Shown here: positions 1 through 6,543 of the stretch, piece by piece
How the letters are laid out: each line of letters opens with the position of its first letter
Numbering within the stretch: position 1 is the stretch's first letter
Source of the DNA: DATMXP01 sp964460935
GTDB lineage: Bacteria; Acidobacteriota; Terriglobia; Terriglobales; Acidobacteriaceae
Length of the DNA stretch: 13,474 nt
Assembly: GCA_964460935.1 (NCBI GenBank)
Contig: CAYWSM010000231.1
Coordinates: forward strand, 1-13,474
Direction of reading: 5' to 3'
Program-made: the position numbers and the translations under genes
The notes under the pieces: model-generated
The model's database searches: none
Seen by the model: only the letters and a program-made list of their open reading frames with translations
What the model was told of the DNA's origin: nothing

Positions 1-2958
1 ATAGATGATGACGTCGTTGCCTTCGCTTTGGCAGGGGAAGAAGCCATACACGGCTTGCGGCGAGTACCAGTCCTTCTCGATCACTTCGTTTTGCAGTTCC
101 TGCAAAATGCCACGGTACTTTTCTTCCACCAGCCGCGAGTAGTCTTCCTGCGATGCGGTTTTCAACTGCCACTGATTCTTAAAGAGCGCGGTTTCGTTGA
201 TGTACTTGAAGATCTCGCGCAGATCGTAATCTTTGCGGACGCGAACGCCGTAGAACGGAGCTTTGGGGATGTTCGGCGCCGCACTGACGGCCGCGCTGCG
301 CTCGGTGCTCACCGGAGCGGATGATGCAGCGGCCTTTGCGGCGGCGGCAGACTGGGCCTTGGCGTCGGCCATGATCTTGCGCCCTTCGGCGAGACGAGTT
401 TCACGAGCGCCGTTCTCCGTGGTGAGGTCGTCCATCACGTGCAGGCCGTCGAAGGCGTCGTTGGCGTAGAACACGGCGTGCTCGTATTCGCGGCGGAGAT
501 CGTCTTCCACGTACTTGCGGGTGAGCGCCGCGCCTCCGCAGATGACGGGATATTCGAGCTTCTGGAGCTGCAGGTCCTGCAGGACGTACTTCATCTCTAA
601 CGTTGACTTTACAAGCAGGCCACTGAGACCGATAGCGTGGGCATTGTGCTCCCTGGCGGCGTGGATGATGGTCTCGGCCGGCTGCTTGATGCCGAGGTTC
701 ACCACCTTGTAGCCGTTGTTGCTCAGGATGATGTCCACTAGATTTTTGCCGATGTCGTGGACGTCGCCCTTCACGGTCGCGAGGACGATGGTTCCCTTCT
801 GCGCGCCCTCTTTCTTCTCCATCCTGGGTTCGAGATAGGCGACGGCGGCCTTCATCACACCGGCAGCGTCGAGCACCGAGGGAAGCTGCATCTTGCGCGC
901 GCCGAAGAGTTCGCCGACAGTCTTCATGCCGTCGAGCAGGACGTTATTGATGAGGCCGAGCGGCGAGTAGTTTTGCAGCGCCTCTTCCAGGACCACTTCG
1001 AGCGGCGTACGCTTGGCGCCAATGGCGCGCTCACCGTTGATGATCAGGTACTTGAGCTTGTCCTCGACGGAGAGCGAGTCGGTGTCGGTCTTGACCTCGT
1101 CGGACTTCTTCTCCTGTCCGCTGAAGTGCGCCATGTAGTTCTGGAGCGGATCGCCGTTGGAGGTGTCGTAATAGATCAGCTTGCGCGCGAGTTCAACTTC
1201 CGCCTCGGGAATCTTGTACAGCGGATAAATCTTGCTGTAGTTGACGATAGCCATGTCGAGGCCGTTGTTCACCGCCTCATGCATGAAGACGGAGTTCAGT
1301 ACGCGGCGCGAATACGTGGAGAGTCCGAACGAAATATTCGAGACACCAAGGATCGTGTGGCACTCGGGTAATTCTTCCTTGATGCGGCGGACGGCATTCA
1401 GCGTCTCGATGCCGGCGGTGCGGTAGTCATCCTGGCCGGTGGAGATCGGGAGCGTCAGGGCGTCGAAGATCAGATCGACGGGGCGGATGCCGTACTTTTC
1501 GGTCGCAAGCTGAAAAATTCGCTTCGCGATTTCAACTTTGCGATCGGCCGTGAGCGCCATTCCCTGCTCGTCAATAGTCAGGGCAATCACCGCCGCGCCA
1601 TAGCGCTTCGCCATCGGCAGAACTTTGGACGTGCGTTTCTCGCCGTCTTCCAAATTAATGGAGTTGATGATCGCCTTGCCCGGAATGCGTTTGAGGGCCG
1701 TCTCGATGACGTTTGCTTCAGTCGAATCGACGACGACCGGGGCAGGAACGCGCGTGGCGATCTTCTGCATCACGGAATCCATGTAGCCGTTTTCGTCTTC
1801 GCCGACAATGGCACAGCACACGTCGAGCATGTGCGAGCCTTCGTTGACGAGGCGCTTGGCCATGGCAAGGATCTCGTCATAGTTTGCGCTCTTCACCAGA
1901 TCGCGGAACTCGGCCTTGCGGGTAGTCGTGTTCATCTCTTCGGCAACGACCAACGGCTTGGGATCGAGATCGAGCGGAACCATGCTGTAGGCGCTGGAAG
2001 CGGAGCCGGCCAATTTCACGTCGCGCTTCAGCGGTTCCAGATTCGCGCAGGCTTCAACTACTGCTTTAATGTGCTCCGGCGTCGTGCCGCAACAACCGCC
2101 AATGATGCGAACTCCGTAATCGGAAACGAAATGTTTGTGGTAATTCGCCAGTTCCTGCGCGCTTAGCCGATATACGGTTCGTCCGCCCTCGTTCGCGGGC
2201 AGCCCAGCGTTCGGTAGCACAGAGACAGGACTTGCACTGTTTAAACACAGATACCGCACCGCATCATTCATCTCCTGCGGCCCGGTAGAACAATTCAGAC
2301 CAATCGCGAAAAGATCGTACGGTTCAATTGCCGTCAGCGCCGCACCGATATCGGTGCCGAGAAGCATTGTGCCTTCGAGATTCGCAAGCGTTACCTGTGC
2401 CTGGATGGGCACTACCTTTCCAACTTTCTTCATGGCATCGAAGCAACCGATGATGGCGCATTTGGTCTGCAAAATGTCCTGGCAAGTTTCAATCAGCAGA
2501 ACGTCGACGCCGGCTTCGATTAACGGAATCGTCTGTTCGATGAACGCATTGACCATCTCGTCGAGCGTGATGTGCCCGAGCGAAGGCAACTTTGTTGTCG
2601 GCCCAATCGACCCCGCCACGAAACGCTTCCGCCCTTTATTCGAATACGAATCCGCCACTTCGCGCGCGATCTCGACGGCCTTGCGGTTGATCTCCTCAAC
2701 CTTGTCGCCCAACTGGAACTCGTTCAGCACAATCCGTGAACCACCGAACGTATTCGTTTCGACGATATCGGCTCCGGCCTCGAAATAGTCGGCGTGAATC
2801 TTGCGAATGATGTCAGGACGGCTGAGGTTCAGGATCTCCGAGCAGTTCTCCTTCCCCCAGAAATCATCGATCGTCGGATTGAACTGATGGATACACGTGC
2901 CCATTGCGCCGTCGTAGATGACGACGCGTTCCTGAACGGCTTTGAGAAAGTCACTCAT
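1..2958 (-). CDS. metH: Cobalamin-dependent methionine synthase MetH (5' part, C-terminus off the left edge)
   Basis: Transfers a methyl group from methyl-tetrahydrofolate through cob(I)alamin to homocysteine, making methionine in the cytosol. I translated 986 codons from the ATG at 2958 with no stop. Domains in order: homocysteine-binding domain (about 1-305) with the zinc ligands C223 in GLNCSTG and C289/C290 in GGCCGT; pterin-binding domain (about 330-610); cobalamin module with the D-x-H-x-x-G motif DVHDIG, axial ligand H734; an Ala-rich linker (about 862-895); then the start of the SAM-dependent reactivation domain, including AVYGFFP near residue 967. Family members run about 1,200 residues, so roughly 200-250 are missing at the window edge. 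The pterin domain carries HMLDVCCA (D379) where E. coli MetH has an INMDEG-type stretch. It lies 87 bases downstream of nuoI with a terminator between them; no strong Shine-Dalgarno sequence precedes the ATG. The identification is very secure. Confidence 0.97.
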   Translation of the reverse strand, partial: MSDFLKAVQERVVIYDGAMGTCIHQFNPTIDDFWGKENCSEILNLSRPDIIRKIHADYFEAGADIVETNTFGGSRIVLNEFQLGDKVEEINRKAVEIAREVADSYSNKGRKRFVAGSIGPTTKLPSLGHITLDEMVNAFIEQTIPLIEAGVDVLLIETCQDILQTKCAIIGCFDAMKKVGKVVPIQAQVTLANLEGTMLLGTDIGAALTAIEPYDLFAIGLNCSTGPQEMNDAVRYLCLNSASPVSVLPNAGLPANEGGRTVYRLSAQELANYHKHFVSDYGVRIIGGCCGTTPEHIKAVVEACANLEPLKRDVKLAGSASSAYSMVPLDLDPKPLVVAEEMNTTTRKAEFRDLVKSANYDEILAMAKRLVNEGSHMLDVCCAIVGEDENGYMDSVMQKIATRVPAPVVVDSTEANVIETALKRIPGKAIINSINLEDGEKRTSKVLPMAKRYGAAVIALTIDEQGMALTADRKVEIAKRIFQLATEKYGIRPVDLIFDALTLPISTGQDDYRTAGIETLNAVRRIKEELPECHTILGVSNISFGLSTYSRRVLNSVFMHEAVNNGLDMAIVNYSKIYPLYKIPEAEVELARKLIYYDTSNGDPLQNYMAHFSGQEKKSDEVKTDTDSLSVEDKLKYLIINGERAIGAKRTPLEVVLEEALQNYSPLGLINNVLLDGMKTVGELFGARKMQLPSVLDAAGVMKAAVAYLEPRMEKKEGAQKGTIVLATVKGDVHDIGKNLVDIILSNNGYKVVNLGIKQPAETIIHAAREHNAHAIGLSGLLVKSTLEMKYVLQDLQLQKLEYPVICGGAALTRKYVEDDLRREYEHAVFYANDAFDGLHVMDDLTTENGARETRLAEGRKIMADAKAQSAAAAKAAASSAPVSTERSAAVSAAPNIPKAPFYGVRVRKDYDLREIFKYINETALFKNQWQLKTASQEDYSRLVEEKYRGILQELQNEVIEKDWYSPQAVYGFFPCQSEGNDVIIY

Positions 2959-2990
2959 CGTTTCTTTGTGGTCCCGAGTTGCTGAAATCC

Positions 2991-3018
2991 AAAATAAAAC
3001 CGGTCCGAAGAGGACCGG
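2991..3018 (-). terminator. Rho-independent terminator after nuoI, in front of metH
   Basis: Read on the minus strand, CCGGTCC and GGACCGG form a perfect 7-base stem around the 5-base loop TCTTC, followed at once by TTTTATTTT. It lies 27 bases after the nuoI stop and ends 32 bases before the metH start. It is well placed to end nuoI transcription. It also lies inside any nuoI-metH read-through message, so it could act as an attenuator for metH. Confidence 0.8.
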
Positions 3019-3045
3019 CGTAGATCCGCTTCACAACATGTGATG

Positions 3046-3567
3046 TCAGCTTTTCATTCGCTTTTGCTGGGCTTCGACTTCGGCGGTGTTGAATTCGGCA
3101 TTCGCGCCAAGATGCGCCGGTTTGGGAGCGAGCATCGCTTCCTTGCGATAGACGAGATTGCTGGCGTTGAATGTCGCGATCTCAAATCCATGACCGTGCG
3201 TGATGGCGTCAGTCGGGCAAGCCTCAACGCAATAGCCGCAGAAAATGCAGCGGTTGTAGTCGATGTTGTAAACCTTGGCATAGCGTTCAGCGCCAGAGAT
3301 TCGGTTCTCGGCCGTGTTCTCGGCGGCTTCGATGTAGATGCAATTCGAAGGGCACGCCGCTGCACAAAGGAAGCAGGCGACGCACTTCTCGAGTCCGTTC
3401 TCGTCGCGCTGAAGAACATGGACGCCGCGGAAGCGTTCCTGGAACACCGCTCCGCGGAGAGGGCCGGGACCATCGGGGTAATTCTCGACAATGGTGGGCT
3501 TGAACATCTCGGAAAACGTGATGCTCATGCCTTTGGCGATTGCCGCAATATCTTTAATAATTGCCAT
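3046..3567 (-). CDS. nuoI: NADH-quinone oxidoreductase subunit I (NuoI), standing alone
   Basis: NuoI is the peripheral-arm subunit of respiratory complex I that carries two 4Fe-4S clusters (N6a/N6b) and passes electrons towards quinone on the cytoplasmic side of the membrane. Its 173 residues match the family's usual length of about 160-180. Two full ferredoxin motifs are present: C62-x2-C65-x2-C68-x3-C72-P and C107-x2-C110-x2-C113-x3-C117-P. The FRGVHVL and CIYIE stretches around the first motif are typical of NuoI rather than of general ferredoxins. The C-terminal 25 residues are Ala/Glu/Lys-rich and probably flexible. The ATG at 3567 has no clear ribosome site but sits 8 bases after a good -10 box. 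No other nuo gene is nearby: metH lies downstream and a nitroreductase upstream, so this copy is detached from any complex I operon. A ferredoxin-like role in another complex cannot be excluded. Confidence 0.93.
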   Translation of the reverse strand: MAIIKDIAAIAKGMSITFSEMFKPTIVENYPDGPGPLRGAVFQERFRGVHVLQRDENGLEKCVACFLCAAACPSNCIYIEAAENTAENRISGAERYAKVYNIDYNRCIFCGYCVEACPTDAITHGHGFEIATFNASNLVYRKEAMLAPKPAHLGANAEFNTAEVEAQQKRMKS

Positions 3568-3575
3568 CGCTTATC

Positions 3576-3605
3576 AGTATAAATGGAAGATATCGGCGAA
3601 GTGAA
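3576..3605 (-). promoter_or_regulatory. Likely sigma-70 promoter of nuoI giving a (near-)leaderless transcript
   Basis: On the minus strand TTCACT (-35, 3605-3600), an 18-base spacer and TATACT (-10, 3581-3576) precede the nuoI ATG by 8 bases. Transcription would start 0-4 bases before the ATG, which agrees with the lack of a Shine-Dalgarno sequence. The -35 box exactly fills the 6-base spacer of the inverted repeat GGCGA/TCGCC (3595-3610), which could be an operator or chance. No experiment supports this; it rests on sequence match alone. Confidence 0.5.
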
Positions 3606-3676
3606 TCGCCTTCATGGGGCGGCGTTGCCGGCGGGTCAAGCCGCAAGAACCAGCATTTTGCGGATCTCACAGGCGC

Positions 3677-4183
3677 TTATCGCAGATCGTGCACTAGGTC
3701 TTCAATTCCGCGCCGGGAAGTGCGATCGGGAACTTCCGCTCCGTGTCCGATTGGGAGCAGCGCGATAGGGATTTCGTCGTGCGGCAGCTTCATGACTTCG
3801 GCAATAGCCTTGGGATCGAATGCGCCGATCCACACGGAGTCTAGCCCAATGGCGGTGACGGCCAGCATAGCGAAAGTACAGGCGATGGTGGCGTCCTGGA
3901 GAGCATACATTTCGGCTCCGTTGTAGTCGCAACGCGTGGGATGGGAGCAGAACACCAGGATGATCGGAGCCTCGGCGATGAAGTTCTGATCCCAGGTAGC
4001 CGCGGCGATGGCTTTGCGCTTGCCAGCGGACTTCACAACATAGACCTCATACGACTGGAAGTTCCCCGCCGATGGCGCACGGTTGATCGCCTCGAGGATG
4101 CAGTTGAGCTTGGTGCGCTCGACCGGACGATCGTGCCACTTGCGAATCGACTGCCGCTTCTGGATGAGATCGAAAAATTCCAT
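3677..4183 (-). CDS. Nitroreductase-family flavoprotein
   Basis: A probable FMN-dependent NAD(P)H oxidoreductase of the nitroreductase fold, 168 residues, cytosolic. Family features visible: the N-terminal FFDLIQKRQSIRKW flavin-phosphate binding stretch, RAPSAGNFQSYEVYVV, the central helix around LQDATIACTFAMLAVTAIGLDSVW (given here in part only as a landmark), and the closing IALLPIGHG segment. The frame stays open further upstream to 4402, but I choose the ATG at 4183. It opens the conserved domain, a GAGGG ribosome site lies just before it, and the longer version would read through the divergent promoter region and into the next gene on the other strand. The physiological substrate cannot be told from sequence; such short members act on quinones, nitro compounds or other small acceptors. 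It lies 109 bases upstream of nuoI, which seems to have its own promoter, and is divergent from the SUMF1-fold gene. Confidence 0.88.
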   Translation of the reverse strand: MEFFDLIQKRQSIRKWHDRPVERTKLNCILEAINRAPSAGNFQSYEVYVVKSAGKRKAIAAATWDQNFIAEAPIILVFCSHPTRCDYNGAEMYALQDATIACTFAMLAVTAIGLDSVWIGAFDPKAIAEVMKLPHDEIPIALLPIGHGAEVPDRTSRRGIEDLVHDLR

Positions 4184-4291
4184 GCTACTGCCCTCGTTGA
4201 ACCTACTTTCGCATCGCAGAGGTTGGGCGTCAGTGACCTGAGCACGATGCAAAATGCCGGTGATCACGTCGGCGTGCGATAACATCGTGGC

Positions 4292-5020
4292 GTGAGCGGC
4301 GGCGAATCGACGGTGATGGTTGAGCCTGTGGTTGTCGATGTCCCGGCAGGGTGGTTTCTGATGGGCTCGGAGGCGGGACAGGATGTGGAACGGCCGGTAC
4401 ACCGCGTTTGGGTGGATGCATTCCAGATGGCCGTGACGCAGGTGTCGGTTTCTGAATATTCGATGTTTCTCAAGGCGAGCGGGACGGGAGCACCGCCGTT
4501 CTGGGATGATCCAAATTTTAATGATCCGCGCCAGCCGGTGGTGGGCGTGTCGTGGTTCGAGGCGGTGGCGTATTGCGAGTGGCTGTCTTCAATCACGGGT
4601 TCGCGTTGTCGGCTCCCGGCCGAGGCGGAATGGGAACGAGCCGCGAGGGGCGGAGTGGATGGCAAGCTATTCCCGTGGGGTGATGATCCGCCGCTGTCAC
4701 GATCACGTTACAGCGAGCGATGGAAGGATGCTCCGGAGCCAGTGGGCGAGTCGGAACCAAATGCTTACGGTCTATACGAAATGTGTGAGAACGTGCATGA
4801 ATGGTGCAGCGACTGGTTCCAGTCTGATTATTACGCGGTTTCTCCTGATCGGAACCCGCGAGGACCGTCGGTTGGTGAGCGGAAGGCGTCGCGGGGAGGC
4901 TCGTGGCGGCACCACATCAAGATCTCGCGATGCTCGACGCGGTCAAGTATTCCGCCGGAGTTTCAGTATGCGGATTATGGATTCCGGGTGGTACGCGATT
5001 CTTTCTCTGATTCTCGGTGA
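4292..5020 (+). CDS. SUMF1/FGE-fold protein lacking the formylglycine-enzyme cysteines
   Basis: A 242-residue protein made almost wholly of the formylglycine-generating-enzyme (SUMF1/EgtB/PvdO) fold. Landmarks in order: PAGWFLMGS (18-26), VGVSWFEAVAYCEWL (84-98), RLPAEAEWERAARGG (107-121), FPWGD (127-131), NAYGLYEMCENVHEWCSDW (157-175), RGGSW (201-205) and YGFRVVR (229-235). True FGE has two copper-binding cysteines after GGSF (as in GGSF-x-C-x4-C). Here those positions are H207 and S212, with a lone C214 two residues later, so sulfatase activation by the known mechanism is unlikely. No sulfatase gene is in the window and no signal peptide or membrane segment is visible. The GTG at 4292 is the first start after an in-frame stop; the ATG at 4316 (residue 9) is equally plausible. 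Neither has a good ribosome site. The real function is unknown; a non-haem metal enzyme or a binding role is possible. Confidence 0.88.
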   Translation: MSGGESTVMVEPVVVDVPAGWFLMGSEAGQDVERPVHRVWVDAFQMAVTQVSVSEYSMFLKASGTGAPPFWDDPNFNDPRQPVVGVSWFEAVAYCEWLSSITGSRCRLPAEAEWERAARGGVDGKLFPWGDDPPLSRSRYSERWKDAPEPVGESEPNAYGLYEMCENVHEWCSDWFQSDYYAVSPDRNPRGPSVGERKASRGGSWRHHIKISRCSTRSSIPPEFQYADYGFRVVRDSFSDSR

Positions 5021-5021
5021 A

Positions 5022-5066
5022 CTCTGTGTTGAACAGAAACAGTCCCTGAACACAGAGGACACAGAG
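5022..5066. repeat. CACAGAG inverted and tandem repeat between convergent genes
   Basis: CTCTGTGTT (5022-5030) and AACACAGAG (5049-5057) are a perfect 9-base inverted repeat around 18 bases, and ACACAGAG recurs with a 9-base period (5050-5057 and 5059-5066). It begins one base after the SUMF1-fold stop and ends 26 bases before the zinc-ribbon stop, so it sits exactly between two convergent genes. It may fold in either transcript and serve as a weak two-way terminator, but no T-run follows. From memory, ACAGAG-type palindromic units are dispersed in many bacterial genomes; I could not count copies here. Confidence 0.6.
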
Positions 5067-5092
5067 AGGATAGGTAATCCTTGCGAAGACCT

Positions 5093-5410
5093 TCAGTGCC
5101 AGTCAGCGAGGCAAAACCGGCACTGCTTGGCAACATCGGTACGGAGAGTTTTTCCGCAATGAGGGCATGTCGCCTTTACCGGATGTTTGCAAAACAACGC
5201 ATAGTGTACCGCGAGTTTGCTGGTTTCGTAGCGAACACCGCATTCTTGTCTTAAGCGTTCCAAAGCTCCGGTCGGACTGTTTCGAGCCCATTTCTCAATA
5301 TTTTCACGGCTGACTTTTTTCAATCGAGGTGCGGGCTGCTGACAGCGCTCACACGCGTACCACTCCGCAATATCTGCATCATCGTACGGAATCTTGAATT
5401 CTTCGCTCAC
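5093..5410 (-). CDS. Small eight-cysteine zinc-ribbon protein, unknown function
   Basis: I do not recognise this 105-residue protein as a named family. It has C20-x2-C23 near the N-terminus, single cysteines at 57 and 74, then C82-P-H-C85 and C97-x2-C100 close to the end. The last four make a typical zinc ribbon. The first pair may form a second site with C57, C74 or nearby histidines (H69, H76). The middle (about 30-70) is charged and predicted helical. There is no signal peptide or membrane segment. Its ATG overlaps the stop of the upstream racemase gene as ATGA (5407-5410), so it is almost surely co-transcribed and translationally coupled with it, the last gene of the mazG operon. It could bind nucleic acid or a partner protein, or be a rubredoxin-like zinc carrier; nothing in the sequence decides this. 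The coupling and the ordered cysteines make a real gene likely. Confidence 0.8.
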   Translation of the reverse strand: MSEEFKIPYDDADIAEWYACERCQQPAPRLKKVSRENIEKWARNSPTGALERLRQECGVRYETSKLAVHYALFCKHPVKATCPHCGKTLRTDVAKQCRFCLADWH

Positions 5411-6537
5411 GCGCTCGCCGTCCCGGCTCTCACTACTTCCTTCCGCACTGTGAGCTTCTCGATCAAATCCTTCTTGATCTCGTACCCACGTCCCGGCTTC
5501 GACGGATCGAAGTCAATGAAGCCCTTGGGTGACACCGTTACTTCAGGCTCGATGATGTCTTCCTTCCAGTAGCGCTTGGAGGCCGATACGTCCCCGGGCA
5601 GCGTGAAATTCGACAAGGTCGATAGGGCGATATTGTGCGAGCGGCCGATGCCCGTTTCGAGCATGCCTCCGCACCAGACGGGGAAGTTATCCTGATGGCA
5701 GACGTCGTGAACCTTGATGGCTTCGCTGAATCCGCCGACGCGCCCGACTTTAATGTTGATGATCCGGCACGAGCCAAGCTCGATTGCGGCCTGCGCATCG
5801 CGCGCATGGTGGATGGCTTCATCGAGACAGATGGCTGTTTTGATCTGTTTCTGCAACGTAGCGTGAAAGTAGAAGTCGTCGTTCCACAGTGGTTGCTCGA
5901 TCATCAGCAGGTTGAACTGATCGAACTTCTTGAGGTGTTCGAAGTCTTTGGTCGTGTACGCGGAGTTGGCGTCTACGCTCAAGGTAATGTTCGGCCACTT
6001 GGCGCGGACGCGTTCGAGAATCTTCAGGTCCCAACCAGGTTTGCACTTCAGCTTGATGCGTTGGTATCCGGCGCTCAGTTCGGTTTCGATCTTGTCCAGC
6101 AACTGCTCGGGCGAATCCTGAATGCCAATAGATACTCCGCACGGCAGCTCTGTTCGCGTGCCTCCCAGAAGCTTCCAGAGCGGGACATTCTTCTGTGTCG
6201 CCTCAGCGTCCCAGGCGGCATTCTCAATCGCGCCCTTGGCCATGGTGTGACGGCGAACGCCAGGAAACAGCTTCTTGATATCGGCGCCTGTCTCGATCTG
6301 CTTTCCAACAACGGCAGGGGCCAGGTATCGGGAGAGTACGTACCAGGCGGTGTCCACCGACTCGGAACTGTAGAAAGGATTCTCGCCTGCAACGCACTCA
6401 CCCCAGCCTTCGCCGGCATCGGTGTGCAATGTGACCAGGATCATGTGGCGGTCGTACGTACGGCCAAAGCTCGTCTCAAAAAAATGGACAAGCGGCATGC
6501 GAATTTCGCGAAGTGTTACGGCCTCGATTTTCAACAC
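5407..6537 (-). CDS. menC: N-succinylamino acid racemase / o-succinylbenzoate synthase (enolase superfamily)
   Basis: A 376-residue cytosolic enolase-superfamily enzyme of the NSAR/OSBS subfamily. It either dehydrates SHCHC to o-succinylbenzoate (menaquinone route), racemises N-succinylamino acids, or does both. An alpha/beta capping domain (1-130) leads to a TIM barrel carrying the K162-x-K164 pair, magnesium ligands D189 (VDAN), E214 (IEQP) and D239 (LDE), and K263 in NIKVGR. R266 follows; from the literature as I recall it, an arginine at this position helps set racemase specificity in Amycolatopsis NSAR, so racemase activity is plausible. The reading starts at GTG 6537; TTG at 6534 is spaced better (6 bases) from the GAGG ribosome site at 6544-6541. 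It follows the GNAT gene by 6 bases and overlaps the zinc-ribbon gene by 4. No other men gene is in the window, which, with the GNAT partner, favours the racemase role. Confidence 0.9.
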   Translation of the reverse strand: MLKIEAVTLREIRMPLVHFFETSFGRTYDRHMILVTLHTDAGEGWGECVAGENPFYSSESVDTAWYVLSRYLAPAVVGKQIETGADIKKLFPGVRRHTMAKGAIENAAWDAEATQKNVPLWKLLGGTRTELPCGVSIGIQDSPEQLLDKIETELSAGYQRIKLKCKPGWDLKILERVRAKWPNITLSVDANSAYTTKDFEHLKKFDQFNLLMIEQPLWNDDFYFHATLQKQIKTAICLDEAIHHARDAQAAIELGSCRIINIKVGRVGGFSEAIKVHDVCHQDNFPVWCGGMLETGIGRSHNIALSTLSNFTLPGDVSASKRYWKEDIIEPEVTVSPKGFIDFDPSKPGRGYEIKKDLIEKLTVRKEVVRAGTASA

Positions 6538-6543
6538 AAACCT

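Noticed and set aside
757..1371. 204-codon plus-strand frame opposite metH
   Set aside because: The minus strand here encodes the conserved cobalamin and pterin domains; the plus translation has no recognisable domain or ribosome site.
3040..3582. 180-codon plus-strand frame opposite nuoI
   Set aside because: Exact mirror of a gene with two intact 4Fe-4S motifs; no independent support.
3611..3660. GC-rich GGCGGCG/GCCGGCG stretch as a nitroreductase terminator
   Set aside because: Only a 4-base stem forms and no T-run follows.
4184..4291. Promoters in the nitroreductase/SUMF1 divergent gap
   Set aside because: TTGCAT and TTGAAC hexamers occur, but neither has an acceptable -10 box at proper spacing.
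3677..4402. Longer nitroreductase start at 4402
   Set aside because: The extra 73 residues do not look like a nitroreductase, they overlap the divergent SUMF1-fold gene by over 100 bases, and a good ribosome site supports the ATG at 4183.
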